In this document: positions 1-8,600 of the stretch, in pieces | Position numbering within the stretch: the stretch's first letter is position 1 | Layout of the letters: each line of letters begins with the position of its first letter | Assembly (NCBI GenBank): GCA_030591305.1 | Contig: JAUVBI010000015.1 | Coordinates: forward strand, 1 to 22,379 | Length of the DNA: 22,379 nucleotides | Reading direction: 5' to 3' | From: Pseudomonadota bacterium | GTDB lineage: Bacteria > Pseudomonadota > Gammaproteobacteria > Pseudomonadales > Halieaceae | Position numbers and translations under genes: made by a program | The notes under the pieces: model-generated | Told to the model about the DNA's origin: nothing | Databases searched by the model: none | Seen by the model: only the letters and a program-made list of their open reading frames with translations

Positions 1-377
1 CTTGGCATCATCGTTGAAGTATTGGTAGTGAAAATAGTATGCCCGGGGCTATAGCGTTCTACATCAGAAAAAATCTGTTGTTTCAGCTCAAGGTTCTCGG
101 TAACAGATTCGCTGACCAGGTCGACATTATGGCAGGCTGCCTCAAGGTCCGTTGTATAAGTAATACGTGCCAAAGCTGCATCGAAATCTTCGTTGCAGAA
201 ATTGGGACAGGTCGTCAAAAATGACTCTCTGAATGACTCCTGTTGCGCCTTGCAATCAATCAGTGCAGCTTCTCGTCGCCCGTATATATTAACGTTAAAG
301 CCATACATGGCGTACTGTAGTCCAACCTGTTGACCCATAAGGCCAGTACCTATGACCAGCGTGTTCTTAATATTCAT
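1..377 (-). CDS. 3-hydroxyacyl-CoA dehydrogenase-like protein, N-terminal part (cut by window edge)
   Basis: This is the first 125 codons of a gene that continues past the left edge. The protein opens with a short strand and the dinucleotide-binding motif VIGTGLMGQQVGLQYAMYG, i.e. GxGxMG as in the NAD-binding domain of 3-hydroxyacyl-CoA dehydrogenases (3HCDH_N). It continues with a region matching that fold (DLEAACHNVDLVSESVTENL, then a TIFTTNTST strand). In the family this domain binds NAD for oxidation of 3-hydroxyacyl-CoA in beta-oxidation; relatives act on other hydroxy acids, so the substrate is not settled. The ATG start is preceded by GGAG five bases upstream. It lies 54 bp downstream of the 231-aa membrane protein gene in the same direction, so it is probably the last visible member of the oxidase-subunit operon. 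The C-terminal catalytic/dimerisation domain is outside the window. Confidence 0.85.
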   Translation of the reverse strand, partial: MNIKNTLVIGTGLMGQQVGLQYAMYGFNVNIYGRREAALIDCKAQQESFRESFLTTCPNFCNEDFDAALARITYTTDLEAACHNVDLVSESVTENLELKQQIFSDVERYSPGHTIFTTNTSTMMP

Positions 378-431
378 GTGTTCTCCATTTGAGTTAGATT
401 GAAAATCCCGACCCCCGGCAATAGCAACAGC

Positions 432-1127
432 TTAATTTTTTGTATATAGGTCGGGCGAGATTGCATTTTTTACTACCAAAATAGCCGTTATACCGAGCCA
501 GCCAAAGAGTGCGATAGCTGGAACCCATAATCCGAGCAAGCCATCCCAGGCAAAGGGGCCTTTATGGAAAGAGATAAGGACAGTACCGCCGAGCGAGGCT
601 AACGCTGCCCAATAACAGTAGTAGGGGTACCAGCGAGGGAAGACCGGCTTTGGGCGTGTGTCAATGTGTGCGGCAAGACCAATAGATATAAACAGAACCA
701 TAGGAAGAATGGGGTTCCATATCAGCATGGTATAGGCTAAATCATTCATAAGCTGCACACTTTCTGCTGCCCTCTCAGGTCGGAAGGCGGCCTGAGCCCA
801 ATAATCAACCACGTTAAACAGCACAATCCCTAAAATAGCGGATGAGATTACAAATGTGTAGATTAACGATGGACTTGGGCTTCCCATCATTTTCATTTGT
901 GCAGCCACACCTCCCATATAGGCAATAAAGAAGCCAACACTCAGCATCATGATAATCACGCCAAAACGTACTTGAGTGGTGTTCTGGCTAAAAAAGTTGG
1001 CAATTTCCTGTGCGTTAGCCGACGGCGCAAGCGGTGGGAACAATCCAGAGCCAATTAGGCCAACGCCAAACAAAATACAAAATATTGGCCCGGAATATGC
1101 GCACCACTTCATTCCTTTGTCAGTCAT
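432..1127 (-). CDS. Six-helix integral membrane protein, unknown function
   Basis: The product has 231 residues and is very hydrophobic, with about six predicted membrane segments near residues 12-32, 54-76, 87-108, 131-153, 169-187 and 198-219. No catalytic or metal-binding motif is evident. A soluble loop follows segment 1 and an aromatic stretch (RWYPYYCYW) sits before segment 5. The start is well supported by AAGGAG seven bases upstream of the ATG. It follows the oxidase subunit IV-like gene by 54 bp and precedes the 3-hydroxyacyl-CoA dehydrogenase-like gene, all on one strand. Position suggests a membrane partner of the oxidase-like subunits or of a lipid-related pathway, but this is inference. 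I do not recognise a named family with certainty. Confidence 0.8.
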   Translation of the reverse strand: MTDKGMKWCAYSGPIFCILFGVGLIGSGLFPPLAPSANAQEIANFFSQNTTQVRFGVIIMMLSVGFFIAYMGGVAAQMKMMGSPSPSLIYTFVISSAILGIVLFNVVDYWAQAAFRPERAAESVQLMNDLAYTMLIWNPILPMVLFISIGLAAHIDTRPKPVFPRWYPYYCYWAALASLGGTVLISFHKGPFAWDGLLGLWVPAIALFGWLGITAILVVKNAISPDLYTKN

Positions 1128-1181
1128 ATTTATCTCCTTTGGATAGTTATCAATTGAGGTATGCTTGCCGTTTCATTTACG

Positions 1182-1466
1182 TTAAAAGAGAAGCAAAACA
1201 ATCAACACAGCACAAACAACAATTCCCCATGCCTCAAATATGAGGCGCAATAATAGAGGGGCCCGTTTTACTTCCATAAAATGCATGATAATTAAGCGTG
1301 TCTTTATAAAAGTGATGATAAGAATAGATGTATTAACCATAGCGTCGGTTAGTGACCCTATGCTATGGCCCAAACTTACTGTCAGCAATGTAAAAATAAT
1401 CAGACATACCCAAATGAAAACATCCAATCTGGTTTCTTTTAAACTAATTTTCATTACGCCAGGCAT
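1182..1466 (-). CDS. Cytochrome c oxidase subunit IV-like / NorF-like small membrane protein
   Basis: This is a 94-residue protein with three membrane helices (about 15-35, 42-62 and 76-94). Between helices 2 and 3 lies KTRLIIMHFMEVKRAP (55-70), the hallmark of the prokaryotic cytochrome c oxidase subunit IV family (COX4_pro), which includes NorF. Such subunits stabilise or assist assembly of haem-copper oxidases or nitric oxide reductase in the inner membrane. The ATG lies one base after the stop of the subunit III-like gene, implying translational coupling; a second ATG four codons later is also possible. No strong ribosome binding site is visible, consistent with coupling. Length is usual for the family. 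Whether the partner is a terminal oxidase or a NO reductase cannot be decided, because no subunit I is in the window. Confidence 0.85.
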   Translation of the reverse strand: MPGVMKISLKETRLDVFIWVCLIIFTLLTVSLGHSIGSLTDAMVNTSILIITFIKTRLIIMHFMEVKRAPLLLRLIFEAWGIVVCAVLIVLLLF

Positions 1467-1467
1467 G

Positions 1468-2085
1468 CTAGCGGATTAAATAAATAAGTGGGAACAGCAC
1501 AATCCACAACACATCGACCATGTGCCATATAGCACCGCCACTTTCGAGGGTTGTTAGGCCACGAGGTGACTGTTTGAGCTGACTTAAAACATAAATAAGA
1601 ACACAGATAGCCATAACAACGTGAACCATGTGCAAGCCGGTTACCATAAAATAATAAGTAAAAAAATCATTGGAAAGCAGCGTGTGGCCACCTTGTATTA
1701 ATTCCGTATACTCAATTGCTTTATTGATAAGGAATAGCACACCGGCAAAAATAGTCAACAGGACGAGCCTGCCCGTCCAGATAGATTGCCCCTGCCTTGC
1801 TATATGCAGTGCTAAAATAACGAATAACGAGCCTGTGAGCAGCAGTAACGTATTGATTACTGCGAAACTCTCATTAAGCAGTTGTTGCGATTGGTAATAC
1901 AGGTCGTGCTGCGCGCTGCGGTCAAAAGCATAGCTGCCAAATATGACACTGAAAAGAAAGATGTCTCCGAGGATAAAAACCCAGATGCCCATTTCTTTAG
2001 AATCTTGCACAATTGATTCTTGTTGCCCCTGAACTTCATCAGTCAATAAAAGGCTGCTTGAAATATTGTTCATAAATGAGCTCAT
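1468..2085 (-). CDS. Haem-copper oxidase subunit III family protein (NorE-like)
   Basis: About 205 residues with five membrane helices (roughly 33-53, 75-96, 105-125, 143-167 and 185-205), the short NorE-like version of subunit III that lacks the first two helices of mitochondrial-type COX III. Family motifs visible are MGIWVFILGDIFLFS in helix 1, a conserved Glu in INKAIEY, the TGLH motif in helix 4 and IWHMVDVLWIVLFPLIY in helix 5. The subunit binds no redox centre; in the family it supports proton uptake or stability of the catalytic subunit. I chose the ATG at 2085 over a TTG two codons upstream; an ATG at 2073 is also possible, and no clear Shine-Dalgarno decides. It heads the minus-strand operon with the subunit IV-like gene one base downstream. 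Confidence 0.88.
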   Translation of the reverse strand: MSSFMNNISSSLLLTDEVQGQQESIVQDSKEMGIWVFILGDIFLFSVIFGSYAFDRSAQHDLYYQSQQLLNESFAVINTLLLLTGSLFVILALHIARQGQSIWTGRLVLLTIFAGVLFLINKAIEYTELIQGGHTLLSNDFFTYYFMVTGLHMVHVVMAICVLIYVLSQLKQSPRGLTTLESGGAIWHMVDVLWIVLFPLIYLIR

Positions 2086-2132
2086 GATCAATCAATTTAG
2101 GGTGTTAATATCTCACCATAATTAGAAAAGCG

Positions 2133-2153
2133 AATGCCAAATGCCAAATGCCA
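2133..2153. repeat. Three tandem copies of a 7-bp unit (AATGCCA)
   Basis: AATGCCA occurs three times without interruption, ending about 50 bp upstream of the subunit III-like start. Read on the minus strand it is TGGCATT repeated, giving two TTGGCA hexamers that resemble a -35 element. No good -10 lies at the right distance, so a promoter role is only a possibility. Confidence 0.8.
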
Positions 2154-2470
2154 TGCAGTAAGCCAAGTAGCTATCATAGCTTCGTCATATTCCACCTTAT
2201 CCTGCGATCCTGCATATCATTCTACGCCAAATAACAATCATAATAACTGACGAAAACATCCATAAATACCTATGGTAAAGCCGTGGGCTTAAATTTTGGT
2301 GTGGAAAAAGTTGCATTCAATGGAGACAATGAATTGGATTGCTACCTTTTGCCAGAGTAGGAAGACTGATGAAGTGACCTGGTCTGTCACTCCCCAGTGG
2401 TTTGTTACTGAGGACACAGTACTGTTCGCAGGCAGGCTTCTCCGTTGAGTGGCCTGAGTATTAGTGCTCA

Positions 2471-2500
2471 TTTACACAGCATTGTCGTCCGATATATATT
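2471..2500 (+). promoter_or_regulatory. Possible sigma-70 promoter of the lipoprotein gene
   Basis: TTTACA (2471-2476, five of six bases of the -35 consensus) is followed by a TATATATT run. That run gives a -10-like TATATA at 16 bp or TATATT at 18 bp spacing. It would give a 5' leader of about 85 bases before the ATG at 2593. The call is by eye only. Confidence 0.35.
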
Positions 2501-2592
2501 TTGTGTGGAAATAGTTAAAAAGCCATTCTAAGGAAAGGCATAGCAGTGGAATCGTGGCGACACTTGACCAGATAAGCTAAAAGGAAATTTTC

Positions 2593-3147
2593 ATGCACAC
2601 ACGACACCCATTAGCTAGTATCTGGATGCTAACGACAGTCGTGTTTTTATTAGGAGCATGCAACGAGCCGGAAGAGCCGGAGCAGGCAGTATCAAATAGC
2701 ATTATTGTAAAACCCGAACCGGTTAAACCCAGTGCCAAATCGAAAGAGGAGAGCACATGTTCGTACATTGCGGCCACAGACATAGACGCTGCCCTAGGTG
2801 GTAAATTACCTTTCGGCCTACCGAAAAATATCAGAAATGGCTGTAGCTTCCCCGTTCAGTTCGGTGTTAATGGGAATTTCCTATCCTACTCAAAACTCTC
2901 CCGCGGCAACTACGATGCAAACAAGAACTGGGAAAAACAAAAGGGCATCAAGTTTGAGTATATTAACGGGCTGGGCCAGCAGGCATTTATTCTTAATGAT
3001 GCGCAGGTCTGTGTTCTCCTTAATGAAACCGATGCATTTATTGTTCGCGCCCAGATAATTTCTATGGATGAGGAGCTGCCATTTACCCAGGCGGAGTTGG
3101 GAGCTGGCTTAATCGAGATTGCCCGGAAAATTGAGCCGCACTTCTGA
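2593..3147 (+). CDS. Exported lipoprotein of unknown function
   Basis: The product has 184 residues. A type II signal peptide is clear: charged N-terminus, hydrophobic core and lipobox LGAC with the lipidated Cys at residue 23. The next residue is Asn, so outer-membrane sorting is expected. The first 30 or so mature residues are a Pro/Glu/Lys-rich linker. The globular part begins STCSYIAATDIDAALGGK and contains further cysteines at NGCSF and DAQVCVL, possibly disulphide-bonded. The pattern of Cys, alpha-helix, 'alGg' and a second Cys loosely recalls small actinobacterial lipoprotein families such as DUF3558, but I would not assign it. AAGGAA lies eight bases upstream of the ATG. It is 75 bp upstream of the 793-aa exported protein in the same direction and may belong to the same envelope system. 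Confidence 0.85.
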   Translation: MHTRHPLASIWMLTTVVFLLGACNEPEEPEQAVSNSIIVKPEPVKPSAKSKEESTCSYIAATDIDAALGGKLPFGLPKNIRNGCSFPVQFGVNGNFLSYSKLSRGNYDANKNWEKQKGIKFEYINGLGQQAFILNDAQVCVLLNETDAFIVRAQIISMDEELPFTQAELGAGLIEIARKIEPHF

Positions 3148-3171
3148 GCAGGCAATAGTGAAGTCTATTAC

Positions 3172-3197
3172 TATCCACGCAGATGGATAATTATAAT
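3172..3197 (+). promoter_or_regulatory. Short inverted repeat and TATAAT box before the 793-aa gene
   Basis: TATCCA (3172-3177) and TGGATA (3184-3189) form a perfect six-base inverted repeat around a six-base loop. An exact TATAAT sits at 3192-3197, 25 bp before the ATG at 3223. No -35 match is present at the proper spacing. It could be an operator with an activator-dependent promoter, or chance in an AT-rich spacer. Confidence 0.25.
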
Positions 3198-3222
3198 ATT
3201 GGGGTGACAGAGGGAGAACACT

Positions 3223-5604
3223 ATGCTTTTTAGACGTCGAACCAATAGCTTTAGCGTCATCTTGTGCCTAACACTTTCACTTTTGATTGCCTTTCCCCCG
3301 ACTTTATTAGCTCAAGCTGGCGCTCCGTCAATACCCGACACAACACAAAATGGTGCCGCTGTGGACCTTACCCAGTACCTTGCCGCCCGGATAAAAATGG
3401 ACAAATTCTTTGCCCTGTTGGCGCAGGCGAGATCACAGCTAAATCGATCTACCTTTGACCCGGAGGCGCTGCTCGATGAGCTGGACTACGAGGCACAGGA
3501 CATTATTGATTATGTGAAGAATCAAATCCGGTTCGAGCAGTATGCCGGTTTATTGCGAGGTCCGGTTGGCACTTTGATGAATCGAGGTGGTAATGCTCTC
3601 GATCAATCGGTATTGCTTGCCAAGCTATTGAATGATGCTGGTTTTGAAACTCGTATTGCGGTAGGCAAGCTGGGTGATGAGCAGGTGAAGCTGATTTTTC
3701 ATAGTGCGCTGTCCACTCCCTCGTCAAAAATTCAGCCCCCGGCATCAGGCAACTTTATCGCCACGATGCGCGAGTTAAATAGCATGATGGATACCCCGAA
3801 TGAGAAGCTGCAACAAGCCATAGAAGCGTTGCATAATACATTCCAGGGAGTGAAAAACAGCGATGATATGTTGGCTGTTAATGCCACCACTGATTTTATC
3901 GAGTCGCGTATGAATCAGGCGATACCGGGTTTCTCCCAGCCAGTGCCGCAACCAGAGATAGAGAAAGAGGCCCAGCAGTATTATTGGGTGCAGTATCGCG
4001 AAGTGCCATCACAGCCCTGGGAAGAGATACACACAGTATTGCCTGGGTCGATTCGCTTCAGCACGCCGGTGGAAGTGCAGTCTTATATAGCCGACACGGT
4101 GCCCGAGGAATTACAGCATAGCGTTAGTTTCTCCGCTAAAATAGAACAACGCATAGGCGGAAAACGGGTTGTGCATCAGTTGATGTCTCCCTGGCAGCGC
4201 CCCGCTGCAAATATGCTTGGCATACCTATCAGTTACTCCAATCACCCGGACTCCCTGAGTTCCTCCAGCGATTATCTCAATGTACGAGCTTCGCTGGGCA
4301 AAGCCCAACTATTTTTCCCCACCTTCAATGGCTCTTTGGCTCCTGGGGGCCAGGCCTTTGATGACAAGGGCCAATTAATAGACCCTTTGGTGGCGGGCAA
4401 TCAGGCGGCAGGTGTATTTAAAACGGTAGGTGGCGCTTTTGGCGATGTATCAGCCGCGCTGGGTGGCGACGAGCAGGTTATGCAATTAACCCGGCACTGG
4501 CTGGAATTTACCTTCGTTTCCCCGGATGGCAGCGAGCAGCTGATTAAACGCACGCTGTACGATATTCAGATCGATGGGGCGCTAGACACGGAGGCACTGG
4601 CGATAAAACTCGCGCGCGAACACACCTTTATGGTTTCTACCGGGGACATGGCGGGTGATTTTTCCCTGGACCAGATACTGCGACGTATCGAAAGCTCCCA
4701 GCGGGTACTGCAGGCCGTTCAGGAACGATCTTTTTTCCTACAAAAACCCATTCAGTTAACGGTAAAGCAACTGGAACAGGTTGAGTCACAGTGGTGGGGG
4801 CACTACCTGCTGTATCCGTCGTTTGCCACTCAGCAAAAGCTTGGCACTGCGAGCCAACTTTATGTATCCGCCCCGCAATTGGTGATGTACTCAGAAGACC
4901 CACCTATCGGTGAAGGGCAACGCCGTGTGATTGATATTGTGCACAACGAAAGGCGCGCCATACAGTTAACAGAGGGAATTCTGTACAACGCCCCACGCGA
5001 TACAATTCTTGCTGGCGTATGGGATACCGCCATGGAGGGCTTGGTGCTGTCAGAAGAGGGCCGTCTTGCACTCAATACCTTTGTCGCTCTGGAGGGTATT
5101 ACAAAAGACAGCGCCACGGTCTTTTTTCCAAAGGATGCAGCGGCCGTGGCGGCCCTGGGGCTCGAAAAACAGGCCCTTGAAAACATTCAGGCTGACCTCG
5201 GTAGAGGTTACGCCATAATCGTACCGGACATTTCACCCGAAATGATCAATGCCTGGTGGCGCGTAGACCCTGCCACCGGTAATACGCTGGGTATGCTTTA
5301 TACCGGTGGCGGCTCAGATCTTACCGAAGCACTGGCAATTATTAGTGGCGTTATCAGTTTTGGTTTTTGGCTAAATGGCACTGCCGGCTGCGTGGCAGGC
5401 GGCCTCTCGAGCTCCGGTTCCAGCACCGAATTTTCATGCTGCATGGCGGTCAATAGCGCTTTTTGGGTGGGTGGTGCTCTCGGTGGAGCTGCCGTAGGCG
5501 CGTACATCGGCGCGGCGGGTCTATTGGCCTCTATAGGTGCTATTGCAGGCGACATGGCCTATAACATGGCGACCGCCCAGCTGGATCTTTGTAGCTCCAA
5601 CTGA
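3223..5604 (+). CDS. Exported transglutaminase-fold protein lacking the catalytic triad
   Basis: The product has 793 residues with a Sec signal peptide (1-30, cleavage near LLA|QAG). Residues about 90-275 match the transglutaminase-like core: YVKNQIRF, then RGGNALDQSVLLAKLLNDAG, then FETRIAVGKL, then YYWVQYREVPSQPWEEIHT. In active members the positions aligned to Ala125, Tyr253 and His270 are Cys, His and Asp, so all three catalytic residues appear replaced. Similar 'GNxxDQ' transglutaminase-like domains occur in large secreted bacterial proteins. The middle (about 280-690) is predicted beta-rich and helical and is unassigned. The last 96 residues are Gly/Ala-rich and hydrophobic, with four Cys (723, 739, 740, 790) and two likely membrane-active segments. 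GGGAG lies seven bases before the ATG. The giant VWA protein starts 52 bp downstream, so the two are probably co-transcribed and may bind each other. Confidence 0.85.
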   Translation: MLFRRRTNSFSVILCLTLSLLIAFPPTLLAQAGAPSIPDTTQNGAAVDLTQYLAARIKMDKFFALLAQARSQLNRSTFDPEALLDELDYEAQDIIDYVKNQIRFEQYAGLLRGPVGTLMNRGGNALDQSVLLAKLLNDAGFETRIAVGKLGDEQVKLIFHSALSTPSSKIQPPASGNFIATMRELNSMMDTPNEKLQQAIEALHNTFQGVKNSDDMLAVNATTDFIESRMNQAIPGFSQPVPQPEIEKEAQQYYWVQYREVPSQPWEEIHTVLPGSIRFSTPVEVQSYIADTVPEELQHSVSFSAKIEQRIGGKRVVHQLMSPWQRPAANMLGIPISYSNHPDSLSSSSDYLNVRASLGKAQLFFPTFNGSLAPGGQAFDDKGQLIDPLVAGNQAAGVFKTVGGAFGDVSAALGGDEQVMQLTRHWLEFTFVSPDGSEQLIKRTLYDIQIDGALDTEALAIKLAREHTFMVSTGDMAGDFSLDQILRRIESSQRVLQAVQERSFFLQKPIQLTVKQLEQVESQWWGHYLLYPSFATQQKLGTASQLYVSAPQLVMYSEDPPIGEGQRRVIDIVHNERRAIQLTEGILYNAPRDTILAGVWDTAMEGLVLSEEGRLALNTFVALEGITKDSATVFFPKDAAAVAALGLEKQALENIQADLGRGYAIIVPDISPEMINAWWRVDPATGNTLGMLYTGGGSDLTEALAIISGVISFGFWLNGTAGCVAGGLSSSGSSTEFSCCMAVNSAFWVGGALGGAAVGAYIGAAGLLASIGAIAGDMAYNMATAQLDLCSSN

Positions 5605-5656
5605 GGTTCAAATACACTACCCGGCGGGGACCTGATACGAGGGCAATTCGCAAGCT

Positions 5657-8600
5657 ATGGTAAAAACAATAATTCTAATGTTTGCTATTTTTTTATTGCA
5701 AAGCGCAATAGCCTCGGCACAGCCTTCGTTCTATGAAGTCGAACCAAATAATACGCCCTCCGAAGCAGCGAACATCACGGGCGAAGTCATTCTGATAGGA
5801 ACGATGGGGCGAGGTGATCAGGATGGCTTTAAGTGGACGGTTTCAGATGTAGATGCACAAAAACGCTGGACGTTTGAGCTACAGGGTACGCCGGGGAAAC
5901 TCACCGTTGTTGATGTTATCAGGGTTGAATATGCTGACAATGGGGTCGATGTGCTGGGGACCAAGCGCCTATTCACAATGGGTAGCCGCGACGGCTTGAG
6001 GGTAGTCCGTATAGAAGACCTTTTATTTGAACCTGGTGAATATATCCTTGGCTTTGCCAGCACCGGTGGTGGTGCCGACCTGTACCGCCCCCCGGCTGGC
6101 AGTATCAATTTTAATGAAAAGATGAGCACATCAGAAGCCGCGACTGATACTGCGGAGCCGGGTGCTTACCGCCTAATCATTCGACACGGTAGAAGTCTTT
6201 ATCTTCGCTCAAATCGGGAAGATAGGGCTAGCAAAGAATCTGCTTTAAACCTGCGCCTCGGTTCCGCTGACGCAGCTTATGTGGAAACTCCGACCAGCTG
6301 GTATCAGATTAAACCTGCTGAAGCTGATACTGAGAAGCGCTGGGACATCTTTGGGCAAGTTTCCGTAGGTCGACAGGCGCAAATAAATTTACACTCTACC
6401 GATGGCGCCGTCCTGGCGACCACGACATCAGATACAGAGGGTAAATTTTCGTTCCCGGATCTCGGACTGGAAGCCGGTGTATACCATGTTGAAATCATTG
6501 GCGAAGATGGCGGTTACATTCGCAGCCTGGAAAGCGTTTCAGTGGGCCAGTTAATTGAAGGCGCTGAAGCGGAGCCCAATGACTACTGGGAATTCGCCAA
6601 CCGCTTTAATCCTGGCCAGCCAATCACCGGCAGGATGGGCAAAGCAAACGAGAAAGATTTTTTCCGCTTTATTCTTGATGAGAAACTGAGTGACCAGGTG
6701 CTAAGTTTGCACCTTGACTCAGAAAAAGGGCAAGAGCTTACTCTCTGTCTTACCGATGAACAGGGTAAAGATATTCAGTGTCGCAAGGGCAGTGGCGGCA
6801 TTGAGCTATCCGGTTTGGTGTTAAACCCCGGAATCTGGGGTTTATCGGTTCGGCGTGGCCCTGAAGGTGCGCAGTACAGTATCTCTTTAATCGGGGGTGG
6901 TGCGATCGCTGCGGGGATGGAAGCTGAACCCAATGATAAAGTTGAATACGCTACCGCTATACCGGCAAAAAATCGGATTAAAGGTCGTTTTTCTGGCAAC
7001 GATACAGATTTCTATACCATTTTAATTACAGAAAAACCACAACTTTGGCGCATCCAGGTAATCGGTGAGGGGATTCACGAGCTGGCATATTACGACGGAG
7101 CTGGCATTGAAAACCAGAGGTTCAGGGTGCCCCAGGGGCAGCGTAGAGTACGCCTGGATAACGTATTTATGCTGCCTGGCCTTCACCATATTCGCGTCAG
7201 TGGCACGGGGGGCGGCAGTTACACCTTGCTGGCACGCCCGCTCGGGCCTCCGGGCCCAAATGGGGAAATCGAGCCAAACGATGACACCAGCCGAATGCAG
7301 CCATTGCGTATGGGGCAAACCAGAAGTGGCCTTCTCGAGGATAAACAAGATCGGGACTATTATCGCTTTTCCCTGGAAAATTGGGACCGTATTAAATTAA
7401 CTATCCAACCACCTGTGGATGGCGAGATTCAAGCGAACCTGTTTTGGGATAACAGCTCATTCAAGCAGTTTATTCATCCGGAACCCGGAAAACAGGTTGA
7501 GCTTGAAGGTATATTTCCACCCGGTGATTACCGCCTTGTACTCGAAGCCAAAACCATCAGTGAGGCAGAATACAAAGTCAGCCTGGCGCGACTGGGTCGC
7601 TTCGGCTGCCCCACTGATTGTGAACCCAACGATAATTTTAGCTTTGCCAGCAAGTTTCCAAAAAATCAAATTATTGAAGGTCGTGTTAACCAGTGGCGCG
7701 ATGATGACTGGTTCAAGCTACCGGTGTTTGAGCAGGCGACTGAAGTTACGCTGACATCGGAGGCCAGGCCGACACTTTATGTCGTCAGTTGGGACGATTT
7801 ACACCACAATATCGCCGACTGGGATGCAGAGGCAAAGCTATTTCACGGAACGCTCAGCCCCGGGAAGCAATACTACGTGCAGGTGAGAGGATCACCTGAT
7901 TCTGCTTATCGAATAGACGTTGGCTTTCCAACCCCCCTCGCTGCAGCGGCTCAGGCATCTGCCAGCGAGTTTACCCTGACGCTTAATCTGGAGACCCGTG
8001 ATGTAGGAGCCTATCGTGCATTCGCGCAGCAAGTGGACGGTGTTCTCAAACTTACAAACAACAGTGAAAAGCCCTTAGAGCTTGCGCTTGAATCTGCGAG
8101 CAGTGACCATCGCTGGAGCCTTAAGCTGGATAAGCGCAGTGTCACAGTCCTGGCAAAAAGTGCGATTTCAATCCCCGTAAATCTTCAGGTTCCCGTCGAT
8201 GCCTGGGCCGGGCACCCGGTCCGTATTACCGTCCGGGCAGTGGCTGAAGATAACTCTCAAGTGACAGATTTTACTGAGGTAACTGCAGGCCCCGAGACAT
8301 TACCGGTCAATCCCCGGCACGGCTGGTCCATCCCCACAGAGTTGCTGGGGGGTTTTAATCTTTCACGCGATGTATTTGGTGGGCGCTGGGTGGGTGAGGA
8401 AGACAGAAAAATTGGCCATGGTTTTCCACTGCTACTTGATGGCATGGCCGTCGAAAATGAGGGTATGGAACTGCGCGCTGGCCGCGAAACAGACAAGGAA
8501 ATTATTATTGACCTTGCCGGGGATGAGCCCGTTGAAGTGCTGGGTTTAATGATCAATGAACTTTCCCAGGCCCATACCAGTTTGTTCTTGCGTAATGTTG

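Larger units (their letters stand above)
2086..2592. other. Intergenic region (about 500 bp) between divergent transcription units
   Basis: No convincing gene was found here. A 60-codon open frame on the minus strand (2289-2471) has no Shine-Dalgarno sequence and resembles no family I know. The region holds a three-unit 7-bp tandem repeat at 2133-2153 and a plausible plus-strand promoter at 2471-2500. It should contain the promoters of both the minus-strand oxidase-subunit operon and the plus-strand lipoprotein gene. Confidence 0.6.

Noticed and set aside
2103..2155. The 7-bp repeats as a sigma-54 promoter
   Set aside because: The GG and GC dinucleotides are not at the required -24/-12 spacing.
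2289..2471. A 60-codon open frame on the minus strand
   Set aside because: It has no Shine-Dalgarno sequence, no recognisable motif and a composition typical of chance frames, so it was not called as a gene.
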